A DNA stretch of 64,000 nucleotides from positions 9,813,006 through 9,877,005 of the forward strand of contig NC_037673.1 in NCBI RefSeq assembly GCF_003255815.1. The letters are read 5' to 3'. The position numbers and the translations under genes were made by a program. The stretch comes from Theropithecus gelada. Lineage: Eukaryota; Chordata; Mammalia; Primates; Cercopithecidae. This document shows positions 1 to 12,990 of the stretch, in pieces; the stretch's first letter is position 1, and each line of letters starts with the position of its first letter. The notes under the pieces were generated by a model. That model saw only the letters and a list, made by a program, of their open reading frames with translations, was not told where the DNA came from and did not search any database.

Positions 1-1010
1 TGCCCACACCTCTGGCGCGCCCCATCACTCATCCTGCCTGTAAGGAAGCCTGGGAAATGTGGGGGATCCCACAGGTAAGCGGGGAACCCATGGGTAAGCA
101 GGAAGATGTTATAGTCTCTACCCCAAGAGGTAAGCTGCTCTGGATGTGATGTGTGTACAGGACCTGTCACAAAGCCCTGAGCGCCAAATCCTCCTCCCTG
201 CTCACATCCTCGCCTGCCAGAGATTCCTTCTCTGTAGGATAAGAGACATTTGGGAATTCATGATACTCCTTCTGGACTAGACATGCCACCTGGAATGGAC
301 AAAACCTGTTTTCATAATTAATACCATTTCAAGGTGCTGGCATGTGAGCAGGAATGATAAAACTCTAGAAATTCCTCATGGCCAATGTCAGAGTCCAGGA
401 GGTACAGGTGAGTTATGAAAGTCAAGAAGAGGTAGACTGAGAGCAGAAAACGAGTATGAGCCCAAGTCAGGGTCAAGAAAAGGAATGAGCTGCTAAGCCC
501 TCAGGGTGGCGGCAGGTGGTGGAGAGATGGCAAGAAGCTGTGGGAGATGAGCACAGGGCCAGGAGCAGGGAAGAAGCAACAGAAGCGAGAAGCAGCACAA
601 GGTGGCCAGAGGCACAGGAAGAAGGGGCCACCTGCTGATCTGAGCAGAGGTCCTTGAGCATCATTACTGAGGACCCAAGGGAGGACTCCAGAGGACCACA
701 GGTGAATGGAAGGTGAGGGAGGCAGGGGATGGGGCTACTTGTGCCTCCAACCAGAAATTGAGAGACCCCCAAGTATGTGGGCTCTACTCGAACTCCTCTG
801 ACCTCCCACAAGCTGAGCCCTGCCACCGAGGCCAAAAAGCCAGTCCACATCCCACTGCCTTCCCTGGTCTCCATGAATTTGACCCTTTTTTTGCCCAAAA
901 GAAAAATAATAATAATCTACCAGAATCCTCCTTCTTAGCTAGTTCCTGTGTTCCTGGTTCTGGCCTGGTCCACCCTCTGTTCTGGTATCATCCACAACCT
1001 GCCATGAGAG
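1..1010. other. Non-repetitive DNA, no gene recognised
   Basis: I see no recognisable transposon or coding exon here. A 141-codon minus-strand frame at 473-898 is open but low-complexity (Ser/Leu rich) with no domain I know, so it is treated as chance. The stretch ends at a T-rich simple repeat. Confidence 0.4.
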
Positions 1011-1016
1011 TGAGGT

Positions 1017-1060
1017 TTATTTTATTTATTTGTTTGTTTGTTTGTTTGTTTATTTATATT
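1017..1060. repeat. (TTTG/TTTA)n simple repeat
   Basis: Tandem tetranucleotide tract: TTTA units flank about five uninterrupted TTTG units. It may be the decayed tail of an old retroelement, but no element body is visible beside it. Confidence 0.85.
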
Positions 1061-2050
1061 TGATTGCCTAGGGTACGGGTCTTAAGCCTGACCTTTCCAA
1101 AAACGTTCCTTTCCTCAGTCCGGGATCTTGAATTTTTCTTAAACCACTTCAAGAAAGTGGTCTGTTTCCTGTTCTGCCTATATTACTCTACATATTAAAG
1201 ATAGTCCTGATTCTCAGCATGAGAACATTTATCTCTATAGGTCACCTTTTCAAAAAGGTTAAAGCAATTGAAAGAAGCCTTTTCCTTGATATCAAAGCCA
1301 TAGACTTAGATGATTTTTTAAGCCTAAGAAAGCCCATTCTAAAAAATAAAATAAAATAAAAATACAAAAGAAGCATTTCCTAAAAAGAAAAATACCTGCT
1401 GATTTTTCTTAGCCCAGAAAATTATTAGTTCACAAGGTAAATTTCCCCATGAATAAACTCAAACATGGATGGGGAAATAAATCATTTGACTATCTACACC
1501 TTTTTCTTTGTGACAGTCATCTTGTTGAAAAAGGCCATTATTTTTTGTGCTAACGGAAGTGCCTTGCTAGGTAAAATGTATACACTATCTAAAATATATA
1601 GATTCATCTTTCCAGTGCATTTACTTCTGTTAGCTAATAAATTCCAGCAGAAGTGCTCCAAATTACATTACAGGTATAAATACCAGCATGTCAACGGTGT
1701 GACTATTAAGAAACATGACTTGAGTTCACCCTTCAATGACCTTGACATTATCTTGGTCCCTCCTGCCTGTATCTACTACGCCAAATGAACCACCACTTGG
1801 TAACCACATGTTCCAGAGTTTCTATCTTTTCTTTTTCCCTACACTATATGTTTTTAAAAATGTTTTTTAAGCTGTCCTCTTTTATTTTGGAAAATGTGTC
1901 CATCAGAGCTACAGCCAGGTCTGGTATCAGCTCTCCCTGCCTGCAGCCATCCCACCGGGCACGTGCCCATTGCTATAACAGCTGTTAAGTGACTGGAACA
2001 GACCTCCGGCTACAGCTGCTTTAGCACCCATTTCTGCCCTCTGCTCCCCT
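1061..2050. other. AT-rich DNA, nothing recognised
   Basis: AT-rich with short A-runs around 1340-1395. A 107-codon frame at 1465-1788 has no recognisable domain. No repeat family could be assigned with confidence. Confidence 0.35.
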
Positions 2051-3410
2051 CTTCTCCTTGATCCCGTCCAGCCTGGCTTCCACATCCAGTGCTCCATTTG
2101 GACGGCTCATTCAAGATCACCAGGGACCTTCATGTCCTCACAGGCATGGAAGGTTTGGAGTCATTATCCTGAACAACAGCCAGTGGCAGGACAGTGCATC
2201 TCACTCCCTCTTTCTCCAACTTACTCTTATTTTCTTGGATGCCACCTCCCTCTGGTTTGGCTTCTGCCACTCCAGCCCCTCCTCTGGAAGCCCCTCCCGC
2301 AAACCTGTCCTTGAACGTTTTGTTTCTCAGAGCTCTTCTCTTCTGCTTCCCCTACACAGCCTTATCAACCGTGACTCTCAAACAATCATCTCTTGGGGTC
2401 AGTAAACAAATCTGAGTGAACGTCCCTCAGGAAGCTCAAACTCTGTGTCCAAAATGGTACTCGACATCATTCTGGAATACTATTCACGTTCTTCCAGCTG
2501 CTACTGAAGAAGCCAGCACCCTGTCTAGTGCACCCTGGAAATGGTACCCAAAACGTTTGACTTGCCCAGGCAAAAATGTGAACATCTTCCTTGCTGCCTC
2601 CCTCCTATTTCACTTCAAGTAAGTGCCCTGCATTCTGCCTCTTCAGCATATGGGTTTGCTTTGGCCACTGCCATCCTCACCATGCTGCTCCGAAGGCCTC
2701 TCTTGCCCCTCCCAGCCCATCAGCCTCAATGACCTCCATGCCCTAGTTGGTTTGCCTCCAATCTCACCTCAACGCTGCAGCTGGACTGAACTTCCCAGAA
2801 CTTAAATCTGATCTGTCACTCCACTGCTTTAAGACTTTTAAAGTCTTCAATATTTTTTAGGGTCTTTAGGATGAAATCTGAACTCTTAACTAACTCAGGC
2901 ACTCCCAGTAGAGGGCCCTGTCTACTTCTGTAGCCTCATCTCTCTGCTCTTCTCCTGGCATCTCTGATGTGTAGGACCACACCCCACTACCCTCTCGCTC
3001 TCCTCCAAATTTTACACAAGCTGCTCCATCTGCCTCAAACAATGCTGCTCGCTCTGCACCCCGTCTCCTGACACACAGTCATTCAGGTGCACCCATGTGA
3101 CCATCTCCCACTACCCTTCCAGTTGTGGTTGAAGAAATATTTCACTGTGGAAGAACTTTCCTGACCTCATGGTTGAGACGGGTCTTCCTGTGGTGGGTTC
3201 CCTGGGCACCTTTGCTCCCCCATCAACATAATCATCATACCCTAATTTTTTCCTGAATTGTATTTTTTTCACACTAAACCTTAAGAACTGCTTTGGCTGC
3301 AGAGCTACTTTGATTCATTCCCCACTATATCTCCGGGACAAAACAGACACTGGCTAAGAGTAGGCACTAAATAAATATTGAACAAATAGAAGAAGGAATG
3401 AATGAAAATG
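2050..3410 (+). mobile_element. Ancient LINE-2 (L2), decayed, 3' portion
   Basis: L2 is a CR1-clade LINE found across mammals and long inactive. The order of recognisable consensus blocks fits the 3' part of L2: a segment resembling 'ccaccaaGATCACCAgGGACCT' near 2115, 'GGATGCCACCTCCCTCTGG' near 2237, a Pro/Ser/Leu-rich tail region near 2820-3180 with the usual 'cactgctttaa' and 'gaactttcctgacc' motifs, and a terminal 'agtaggcactaaataaat' followed by GAATGAATGA at about 3360-3405. Several gaps are present. Short frames inside it are relics. The 5' limit is uncertain; the 3' end is the strongest part. Confidence 0.7.
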
Positions 3411-3474
3411 GAGATTAAATCTCACCTCCTCCATAAAGCCTGACACGTTACTTCAGCCCACACGAGGGTCTCTC

Positions 3475-3652
3475 CAGCCTAGCACCATCAGTATTTTGAG
3501 CAGGACAATTGTTTGTTTTGGAAGCCTGTTCTGTGCATTGCAGGATGTTTAACAGCATCCTTCAATACCAGCAGCACAAGCCTCCCTGCAAGTTGTGACA
3601 ATCAGAAGTATTTCCAGATGGTGAGCCATGAGATGTGAGAACCACTGGCCCT
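3475..3652 (+). mobile_element. MER20-like hAT-Charlie DNA transposon
   Basis: About 180 bp with the MER20 layout: a 5' block around 'ccatcagtattttgagcagg', a central 'gtgcattgcaggatgttta' followed by 'cagcatcc', 'agttgtgacaa', 'tttccagatg', and a 3' 'gtgagaaccactgg' end. MER20 is a non-autonomous mammalian hAT element moved in trans. Divergence is high, as expected for its age. Confidence 0.75.
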
Positions 3653-3659
3653 CACTGGC

Positions 3660-4660
3660 CCCCCTCCCTTCTCTGACCCTCTTCACTGCCCCTTGCAGTC
3701 ATCACCATCCGTTATCACATGGTTTTTCTTTGCCGGAGCCATGTACAAGTAGTCTTGTCACCCCAAAAGAAGAAAATCCTCCTTGAAAACAGGGTTCTGT
3801 CCTCTTGGCATCCCCTGTAACACCTCATGCAGGACTGATTGTAGCCAACAGGATTGGCATGTGTGGCCCTCTGTCGAAAGGAGGGGACAACAAGATGGCC
3901 ACGTTGTAGGTGAAATTCTGACTCTCCAGCCTAAGTCTATCCTTTCTATCCAAATATCCTTAACATCTCAACACTGGAAAACAGCCTTATCAGCAAGCTG
4001 CTACTGAAGTCTTGATCGAATACAGTGCTGTTCTGCGTGCTTCGTAAAGAGGATTTAAAACATTGCAGAGTGAATAATCTCTTCATCTGGAATTCATTAA
4101 ACTCTCATTTTCTAAAAATTCAACAAAGTCAGCTGAACCCTTAGCAAGCTGCCCACGCCTCAGTGGTCACTCACTTGAAATGCGGCTTCCTCCCGGTAAC
4201 TCAGTTTCACCACCTGGCACATTCAGGACATAACCAAAGGAACTGAAGCCAATTTGCCCTTGACCCTGTAGCATGACATCTGACTTCCCTTAAACTATCT
4301 TAGATGTCTCTCGTGCTCTTTAAATAAATTATGATGATAATATCAGCCCAAAAAATCAATGGTTAAAAATTAATTATTTATATTAAATATTTAGCAAGTG
4401 TTCATGTACTAAAGGCAATTTAGCACCGTAGTGGTCCTTAAAAAGAATCCAAACATGCCATTTCCTATCATTAGAAAGATACGTTTGTATTTAGAAAATC
4501 TCTTGATAAATAAATGTGCACACAGTAAAAACAGAGAGGGAAAAAACACAGTTTACGCTTATCATGTGCATAGTCTCAAACCTACAATAAGTCAGTAAGT
4601 TCAACAAAGCCTTTTCCGTGAGTTCAGCCACGCAGAAAGAACACCTCCCAAAGTCATTAC
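3660..4660. other. Unique DNA, nothing recognised
   Basis: No gene, Alu, L1 or LTR signature seen. The region is AT-rich near 4320-4400. Short frames show no domains. Confidence 0.35.
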
Positions 4661-4669
4661 TCTGCTCTG

Positions 4670-4764
4670 AGCCTGTTTCTGCCACAGTCACCCTGTGTGC
4701 TTGAGAACATTTTCCTGTACATCTCCCTGGCCCTCAGTTTACTCATGTTTAAAATGGGGAGAAA
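4670..4764 (+). mobile_element. MIR SINE fragment, cut by an Alu
   Basis: The MIR landmarks 'tctgccac', 'ctgtgtg' and 'ctcagtttactcatgttt' followed by 'aaaatgggga' appear in order. MIR is an ancient tRNA-derived SINE. The copy stops where the AluJ-type element begins, so its 3' part is missing or displaced. Confidence 0.6.
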
Positions 4765-5087
4765 GGGCCAGGCACAACAGCTCATGCCTATAATCCCAGC
4801 ACTGTGGGAGGCCAAGGCAGGAGGATCACTTGAGCCTAGGAGTTCAAGACCAGCCTGGGCAACATAGGGAGACTCCATCTCTACAAAAAAATAATAATTA
4901 TTAAAAAATCAGCTGGACATGGTGGTGCATGCCTGGGGTCCCAGCCACTCGGGAGGTTGAGGCAGGAGGATCACTTGAGCCAAAGAGTTGAAGCTACAGT
5001 GATCCATGATGTGCCACCGCACTCCAGCCAGGTAACAGAGCAAGACCCTGTCTCTGAAAATAAATAAATAAAATAAAATAAATAAAG
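4765..5087 (+). mobile_element. AluJ-type SINE
   Basis: Dimeric 7SL-derived SINE: left monomer begins 'ggccaggcacaacagctcat', an A-rich linker follows near 4885-4906, and the right monomer ends in 'ctccagccaggtaacagagc' and a mixed A/TAAA tail. Old-style positions such as 'ggatcacttgagcc' in both monomers point to AluJ. It inserted just after the MIR fragment. Confidence 0.95.
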
Positions 5088-5089
5088 TG

Positions 5090-6685
5090 AAGAGAAAAAT
5101 TCCACATGAAAACCAAAGACCCTTTTGGAACTAAAATTTCATAGTTTTAAGCAAATCCCATGACATTCTTAATTTAACTCCAAAATGACTTTTCTGCTCC
5201 TTATTAATTGACAAGTGACAAACATAAAATTGGTAAAATCATATCTACACTGTCCTGGAATTAAATGGCACAAAAGAAAAAGCCATGATTTTGGCATAGG
5301 GACAATTTTCCTGGACTCAGAAGTTAGCAATGAGGGGCTTACACAGAAATATTTACATAGCAGAAAGCTCCAGATCAGCAGACTTAAAAGAAAATATGCA
5401 GACATTCAGAAATAAAGGATGACAGAAAATAAGGTTTCAAGACAGAAGTAAGTAGTAACCGTGAAACTCAGAGAATACATCCCCAAGAAAGGACCTGGCA
5501 CCATCTTTGTCCTTCTCTTTCATGTGGTTGTTCCAAATTCAGGAATTCACTTTGGTGAACCTTCTCTTGGAGGGTTTCCTCCCTTTCCCAACTCTCTCCA
5601 ATGAGCATGGAAAATGACCACAGACAAACCTGAGCGTATGTATTATAGAAGCAAGAAGTAGAAAATGCACTAATGAGCCAACCGATGGATCAACTCCACA
5701 TTTCTACAGTTATTAAAGCAGCGATATCAGTCGAGGCTCATATACAGGAAGCAGAAACCACTCTAGCTATTTTAAGCAGAACAAGACAATGCAGGGAACT
5801 AAGTACCTATAAAATTGTCAGAAGGGTTGGAAGAGTGAGCTGGGCCTCCAGGAATAACTCCCAGAACCAGGAGCCAAACTGACCCTCAGAGGCCAGTTAG
5901 AAATACAGGAGTTAAAAGTCCAGCCCTAGCACAACTCGCCACAGGGAATATTGGCTCCTCCTGCTCCCAGCTGGGGACAGAAATCACAATGCTGAGCTCC
6001 TCTGCCTTCAAACGAGCGATGCCCAAACACTGCACTGGCTGCCAACACTGCTGTGAAGTCCGCACCATCCAGCAGCTAAACCCTGTCATCTCCATGACCC
6101 TACTTGACAGCAGCAACAGCCAAAGCAGAAGAATGAGGGTCCCTCTGAACCTGCACTTCCAAATCTCAGCAAGCTGCCTCTGAAGGCTAGAACCCAATTC
6201 ACATTCATAACCAGAGTTGCAAGGGAGACTGGTAATGTGACATTTAGCCTCTAGACTCTGCGGTACAGGAAAGCTCATTATCTAATGGAAAGAAGCTGGA
6301 ATACACGTTGAGTTCCAGTCCACCATATCCACCAGAGTTGAGATGGAAGACAGAAGTAAAGTCCCCCATAAGATCCTAAAAACAGTAACAAAGCTACTGT
6401 TCAACAAATCTCAACCGAGTTATAAGACTTCTCCAGGTCGATTTTTATCACTTTACCTCAATGAAGACATAACATTTTGGGATCAATATTTTATAGATTT
6501 GCATATGCTATAAAAGTCTTAGCTCTTATATACTCCCTGTACAATGTTTAAGTTATTTTCCATAAGATGAAGAAGTGATAAAATAGAGGGAAGTCTGTGA
6601 CTTTATTCACTTACTTACATATTTACCAGCCTGCTATTAATATTAGATTCCAGGTGCTGGACTAGCCATGGAGATGCCAAGGAGG
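5090..6685. other. Unclassified DNA, possibly old repeat at 5720-6300
   Basis: No coding exon recognised. The section 5720-6300 reads like an old, high-copy mammalian repeat (runs such as 'ccaggagccaaactg'), but I cannot name a family. Open frames on both strands there (up to 130 codons, minus strand, 5886-6278) are unsupported. Confidence 0.3.
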
Positions 6686-6689
6686 AGGA

Positions 6690-6900
6690 CTCATGGGTTA
6701 AGATCACTGGCTTTAGCAGGAATCACGTCCAGTGTAAGTCCCATTTCTGCCACTTACCAGCTATGTGATCTTGGGCAAGTTCTTGACCCGTTCTATGACT
6801 CAGTTTATCTACTTATCAAGTAAGAATAATGATACACTCTTTAGGAGGCTGTCACCTGAGGGTTAACTGAGATAATATGTATTGCTTTTAGTACAGTGAT
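6690..6900 (+). mobile_element. MIR SINE
   Basis: Nearly full-length MIR core: 'gggttaagatcactggcttt', 'tctgccacttaccagctatg', 'gatcttgggcaagttcttga', 'actcagtttatctactta', and a 3' 'gttaactgagataatatgta'. Divergence is typical of a pre-placental SINE. Confidence 0.85.
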
Positions 6901-6907
6901 TTGACCA

Positions 6908-7328
6908 TATATTAGTCAGGGTTCTGCAGAGAAACAGAACCAACAGACTACATGTACAAATATATATACAGAGAGAGATTTATTTTAAGGAACTAGATGA
7001 TGCAATTGTGGGAGCTGGCTAGTCCAAAATCTGCAGGATAGGGTGGGAAGCTGGAGATCCAGGAAAGAGCTGATCTGGCAGCTTGAGTCTGAAGGCAGTC
7101 TGGTGACAGATTCCCTCTTCCTCTGGGAGGTCTGTCTTTTCTCAAGATCTTCAGCTGATTGGATGAAGCCCATCCACATTATGGAGGGCAATCTGCTTTA
7201 ATCTAGGTCTACTGATTTAAATGTTAATCACATCTAAAAGACAGCTTTACAGCAACATCCAGACTTATTTGATCAAATATCCGGGTACCACGGCCCAGTC
7301 AAGTTGACACATAAAATTAACCTTCAGA
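6908..7328 (-). mobile_element. ERVL/MaLR-type LTR (MLT2-like)
   Basis: Minus-strand copy: it opens with 'attagtcagggttctgcaga', includes 'agagagagatttatttta', 'ccacattatggagggcaatc' and closes with 'cagtcaagttgacacataaa'. This order matches a common mammalian ERVL-class LTR. The exact family name is from memory and uncertain; no internal retroviral sequence adjoins it, so it is a solo LTR. Confidence 0.6.
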
Positions 7329-7329
7329 G

Positions 7330-9315
7330 TCCATTAAGAGCATTCAGAAAATGATGCTGTTGTGATTAAGCTATAATCAAGGACTTGAAGGAGTTTGCGT
7401 CTGGTGCTGAAGATAGACAATCACAATGCCGTGTGATCAGTTCTATGAAACAGATGTTTGGGAGACCATGGGTATAGGCAACAGGGTGTATGTAGAAAGC
7501 AAAAATGCCAGGGAGGGTTCTGAGAGGTAGGAAAGAAGGCTTATGTTACAGGCTCTAGGGTGGCCTCTGCTGATGCAGATGTCTCAAGAGTAAGAAGAAA
7601 ACTCTATGTGGACACCAGAAAGACCAAAGATGTCTAGTTCCCCCTCACCAGGCCTGAGCACATTAGGGTTCAGTGAAACTATATTCCTTAAATCGAGAGA
7701 GTCCCCCCTGGTCTAGGTGGGGGTGAGTATTCAAGGTAGCCACAGGCAGCAGAGGTGGTGATGAACAGTCAGAGTCATGGTCAGGAGGCGGTGAGGTCAT
7801 GGTCAGGAAAAAAACCAGGGCATTAAGCCCAAGGGAAAGAACAGACACAAGACCACAAGCTTCCAGTCAGGAGATGGGAGAGGCAGCATGGAAAATAAGG
7901 TGTGAGGACAGGAGAAGGGAAAGCTTAGAATTCAACTGCAAACGCAAGCTTGCACAAAACACCGCCCTGCCCCCGCTTCTCCACATTTCCAGCCATGGCA
8001 TTTCTAGCCAGGTAGCACTAGAGCAGCAGTGGACTATAAAGGACCATGTGGAAATGGACAAGTGGACTCACAGGCCCCTGGTGCCAGCAAATGATTGACC
8101 ATTGTTGGTACTAGAGTTTCACCACTGAAAAAATCCATTTTCCAGTGCACCATGGAAGCATAAAGTCCAGAAGCCAACAGCCTTGTCATGACACTTTGCC
8201 ATGACAAGGAGCCATCCTTTCCTAGCCGCCTCGACCCACAACACCCAAGGGCCACAGATGTCCTTATCTCCAGTCACTTCCTCCAGCCTGGTCCTTCCCA
8301 ATGAGGTTAAGGTTCACATTCAAGCCAAACTTTCCAAACGCATTTCTTATATCCTTGAGCCATAAAAATGGAATGCTTGGTCCAGGTTACGTCCTGGGTG
8401 CTCAGAATGTTTTGCTGCCAACTATTTGGCCCAAGTCCCCAAAGGCGTTCCTCCAGAGTGGAGATGCTAATAGGTTTTGAGCAAGTGAAAAACATTTGAC
8501 AACAAACTGAAACTCAAACATATTGATATCTCCATTACTGACAGCAACAGTCAGAGAGAGACAAGCGGGATTCATCTTGATTGGCATATAGCAACAATAG
8601 CCCAAAGCCTCCCAGTTCTCCTGCAGCCATGTGTGCTGCCAATTGCAAAAGGGAGAAGGATGACAAGCGGATGAAGTCCTTTGAGATTGTTTTCCAACAT
8701 AAACTGATAAAAAGGCCCACTGGGCATTGATGTTAGAAAGAGTCAAGATAGTGAAACCTAAAAAAAAGAGTCTAATGCAACCTCTTTTACCTAACGTCTC
8801 CTATATTTTTTACCCTTCTGCAAATTTTAGGTGGGTACATGAATCATTTAAAGCCATTTCTGTCTTTTCTAAACTTCCAATTATACCACCCACAGCACCA
8901 AATGGAAGGGGAATTGTAATCAATTTTTTAACTAAATTCATGTAAAATAAATTTAGACCCAAAGGATCTGAGTAACAAAGCCATTTTATTCAACCAAGAA
9001 ATCAGATTTTGACAGCCAAAGCTTTTTTTAAATTCGAATCTGTTTTCCAGAGAATTTATTCAAAATGCTTACCAGACATCACCAGGCACTGTAACAGAAC
9101 TACAACTAACCCACTGTTCTCATATGGGTATAATTGTAATGGGAAATAACACATTAGATAGATGGTGACATGGGTTATTCTCCCAGCGTGGCCACCAAGG
9201 AGCTGTACATCCTGAAAAAGTCACTTCGTCTCTAAGCTTTGCTTCTGTACTTGTGAAATAAGGTGCTAAAGTTGATGCAATGATGACCCCTTTCTTTACC
9301 CCTCTTGTATGCTCA
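7330..9315. other. Largely unique DNA, no gene recognised
   Basis: No Alu, L1 or LTR seen, apart from a weak MIR-like tract near 9210-9280. Several overlapping frames are open on both strands (longest 114 codons, minus strand, 8402-8746), but none has a recognisable domain or consistent splice signals. A cross-species conservation check would be the best test for regulatory content. Confidence 0.4.
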
Positions 9316-9319
9316 CCCT

Positions 9320-9640
9320 TTAACAAGTAACTTGGTAATGTCCCCTACTCTGACCCTAGGCTCAGCCACGTGATTTTGGTCAATAGAATACAACAGAAAC
9401 AACGCCCCAGTTCCTAGCCTAGGCTGAGTCCTTGCAGGTTTCTACTTGCTTTCTTGAGCCTCTGCCATTGCCATTGGAAAGACAACCCTAGGTCAGCTGC
9501 CTGAGCCCTGAGAAGGAAGAGAGACACGTAGAGCAAAGATGAGTCTCCCAGCTGAGACTCTCCAACCAAATCCAGTCAACTCTCATTCCACACCAGCAAA
9601 TGCAGCAGAGATCATTAGAGCCACCCAGCTAAGCCATCCA
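9320..9640 (+). mobile_element. Old LTR-like repeat, family unassigned
   Basis: The run 'ctcagccacgtgattttggt' followed by 'caatagaata' and 'gagagacacgtagagcaaag' recalls a high-copy mammalian LTR-type repeat, and a related motif set recurs at 12640-12990. Boundaries and family cannot be fixed by eye. Confidence 0.4.
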
Positions 9641-12639
9641 TGAAAATCACTAACTCAGGATGGATTGTTCTACAACAAAACCTAAGTGCACAGAACAATA
9701 CCACCCACTCCAACTATCTTACTGGTGTGTTGGGAAGATCAACTGCAAATATGTACATAAAAGCACTTGAAAGACTGCAAATCTGCCTCTCAGCCATGAG
9801 GAAGACCACATGCTCTATAATCCATATGCCCTATTCCTGCATCTTGAGTGGTCTTTTCAGGTGGACACTCCATTCTAAAACTAACTTCCTTGGAGGCTCA
9901 ATTTCTATATCATGCCTTATAAATATATTCTGCCTTTCTACACAGTCCCTTTAGATTCTGGTAGACAGTATGATTAACTTATTCTTCTAACCCACCCCAT
10001 CTCTTTCCCACCAAAAAAAAAAAGAAATTGTTTAACATCTCCTTTGGCTTCATGTCCTGCAGAATCTAGGGCCACACAGTCTTCCTCCTCTTGGATCCAC
10101 CTGCTTCCTGTACCCTCATCGGATGTTCTCCAGTCATGACTTAATCTAAGAGGGGACTCAAACATATGGTATATCATTATTACAAAAGTTCACAGCAAAA
10201 TTAACTTTATTCCAGAGGAACTGTTTATGCTACTAATTGTCACTTAGATGGCTTATTGAATATTGGGTAGCTTAGTAAACAAACCCTTTCCCAAGGCTAC
10301 TTAAACATATGCTTCTTCTTGCTTTGTGCTGGGATAAATGTAACCATAGTTAGCAGAGTAGAGAGTTGCTTTCCTTCAGAGTGGGCTAAGAACATGCTTG
10401 GAATGCTACCTTCCCTGGCACCCAATTTGGAGACAGGTAAGGGAAGGCTAATGGCTGTCCTGGGGTAAATTCTGTGCCCTTCATTGGTAAATTGTAGGAG
10501 TCCATGCCATGTCTAGCAAGAGTCACCTGAAGGAAAATTCGCAACCAAGGCACAGCCACCAGCGTAGAAACCACCAAGGTTGTTGTGGGAAGGAACAGCA
10601 TATCCTACCACAGTTACAGACCACAGCCTGACCTGCTGCTAACTGAACCATGGGAGAAAGGGAATATCCAAGCAGCACTGGCGCAGCTTACCACCTCTCC
10701 TAACTCGGCCTGTCTCCAGGATACAGGGATGGAGCTGTGGTCAATGGACAGCTTGAAAGACAGATGATCTCTGTCCTAGCTCCTTGGCTACAGGGGCCAA
10801 CTACTTATTACCCCAAGAGGTAATACTCAAGCCCACCTAAAATAAGCCAAGCAATACCTGTGAAAGTCCATTGGTACCTGTGGGTGTCATTAGATAATAT
10901 GGAGACTAGGAACATGAACCCTGAAGTAGCAAAAAAAGAATCAAAAGGAACACTTGACAAAGGAACAAAGACCCAGGACCCACAAGAAAGGCAGAATTTC
11001 TTTCAGCAAAAGAAAATACTTTAAGTGCTTTTAAGACTTTTCAATTATCAGTTCACAGGCATCTGCTGAGTGCCTGTTACAGGCCCATCACAAAGACTAG
11101 GAGGAATACAAAGAAAATCAAGATATACTATCTGCATCAGAAGATTATAAAACTGGTGTAAAATTTATTACTAAAACACAAGAAACAATAGCTAAGAATA
11201 ACACAACGCAATATAATTATACCTCAGTTGTTCTCAATTTCCTGTGTAATTAAGAATCACTTAGGAGGCTTGAGATATATATATATATACTGAAGCCCAA
11301 GTACACCAAACCTCACACAACAGGATCTTCAGGAGCCGGCTAGTGACCGCGGTGCACACCTGGTTAGGGGACCTGGGACACACACAGTGCTCTGAGAATT
11401 CAGAAGAGATGGCATCAGTGGAACATCCTGGACTACTTGGAAACAGCAGCTAGTCTAGACATCTAAACAGCGGCTAGTGCTCCCACAGGGAGAAGACTGA
11501 CCCCTAAATCCAGCAAGCAAATGCTAGATCGTGGGCCTGGCACACTTAGTGTTACATTTTAAGATAATGTTAAAATTACTGAACTCCTGTTTTCCGAGGC
11601 TGGCCTTGAGACTTTCAGAAGATGATGTTCACGCAATTTGCCCATGGCTCAAACTAACAAGGTGTCAGATCACTAACAAGTGATCTGAAAGCTCCCGATC
11701 AGCTCAGAAAGAACGAGATTCCTAAAAAGCATTCAACTATTTCAAACTATTGCTTAAGGCTACCTGGCGGACTTTGTGCTGTCAAAGATCCCTTCCACCT
11801 CAAATAGAAAGCTCCCCAAAATACATTTCTATTCTGGTAAGTTATGATCAATAGGTGGGACCTGAGCAGTTTGATATCTTTCTGCCCTTGTGTGAGTCAC
11901 TGTGTGGAAGTACAGATTAAATTAAATGATGAAAGTTGTATCAGATGATAAATGGGACCTCAAATAAGTACTCAGACAATACAAATGTACAATGGAAAAT
12001 CCATATTTTAATGTCCTAAAAGAGGCATGGCACTCTGCTTCAAATGTATTTTTAAAATATGCATTCACCAAACAAATGCTGAGTGTTCCCCTGCGCTTAG
12101 CACAGTATCGCGTGCAGAGGACACAGTGGAGAGCAACCAGACAAGGTCTCGCCCTGTGGTCCAGCGACCTGGTGATTGGGACCTCACCCAAGTACTGAAT
12201 GAGGAGGGAGGAGTGCCACTGGAAAGATGACGTGAAAATCATCCCAGAAAGCTAGATCTTTCAAATCCATGACACCTCTATTATTTCACTGTCTATGCCA
12301 TCTTCCTTTTTCCTCCCAAATTACTTTCCAGAATAGCTGCTCTCACCTGCACCTCTCGCCAGCAGGACACAAAGAGGTCCCCATGTTCAAGTCAATGCCG
12401 ATGCTTTCCAACTTCAAAACGTCTGACAGTTTGTTGGTTATCTTGACTTAATTGGCATGTCTCTGATGGCTAATGAGATTGAGCAGCTCTCCATATCCTG
12501 ACAAGCATTTGGCTTTCCCCCTGCAAGTTGCCTACCCATGTCCTTTGCCGGTGTTTCTACTGGTTTCCTGCCTTTTATATTCTAGAAACTAATCCTTCCT
12601 TGGTTGTGTGACTTACAAACACCTTCTCCCATGGTATTA
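9641..12639. other. Unclassified DNA, no gene recognised
   Basis: Contains a run of A at 10012-10023, an (AT)n tract at 11274-11289, and a fragment near 11050-11130 resembling a common ancient repeat ('tgctgagtgcctgttacagg'). Open frames up to 106 codons show no domains. Nothing else could be supported. Confidence 0.35.
11274..11289. repeat. (AT)n microsatellite
   Basis: About eight uninterrupted AT units, short and probably polymorphic at low level. Confidence 0.8.
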
Positions 12640-12990
12640 GTGCTGGCTGTGGTGTCCAGGGTAGGTACTCACTGCCCCTACCGGAAGGATTACACACACA
12701 CCTGACCCGTTGATGAGAAGCTTGACCATGTGACTTGCTTTGGTCAATAAAAGGCCAGCAGAAGTGACGTGATTTTTTTTTTTTAAGCGAAAGTGTTAAG
12801 GGCCATTTTCTAAAACCGTGGTGTAATTTAACTCAGAGAGAGGCTGCTCTTTCAGCCGGAATCCTGGAATGGAGACCCATGGAGCAGACTCAAGGCCAGC
12901 CCACAGCCACCTCAGCAGAACTCAGCCTTTATTACCATAAGCCATGGAAATTTTGGTGTTTCTTGTTACTACAGAAAAGCTGAACAATTG
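12640..12990 (+). mobile_element. Old LTR-like repeat, family unassigned
   Basis: Shares the motif 'catgtgacttgctttggtca' with the 9320-9640 element and continues through 'agagaggctgctctttcag', 'atggagcagactcaagg' and 'ccatggaaattttggtgttt'. An A/T-run at 12772-12784 interrupts it. This fits a widespread mammalian LTR-derived repeat I cannot name with certainty. Confidence 0.45.

Noticed and set aside
473..898. 141-codon minus-strand frame with Leu/Ser-rich end
   Set aside because: A hydrophobic stretch is visible but no gene context, splice signal or recognisable family.
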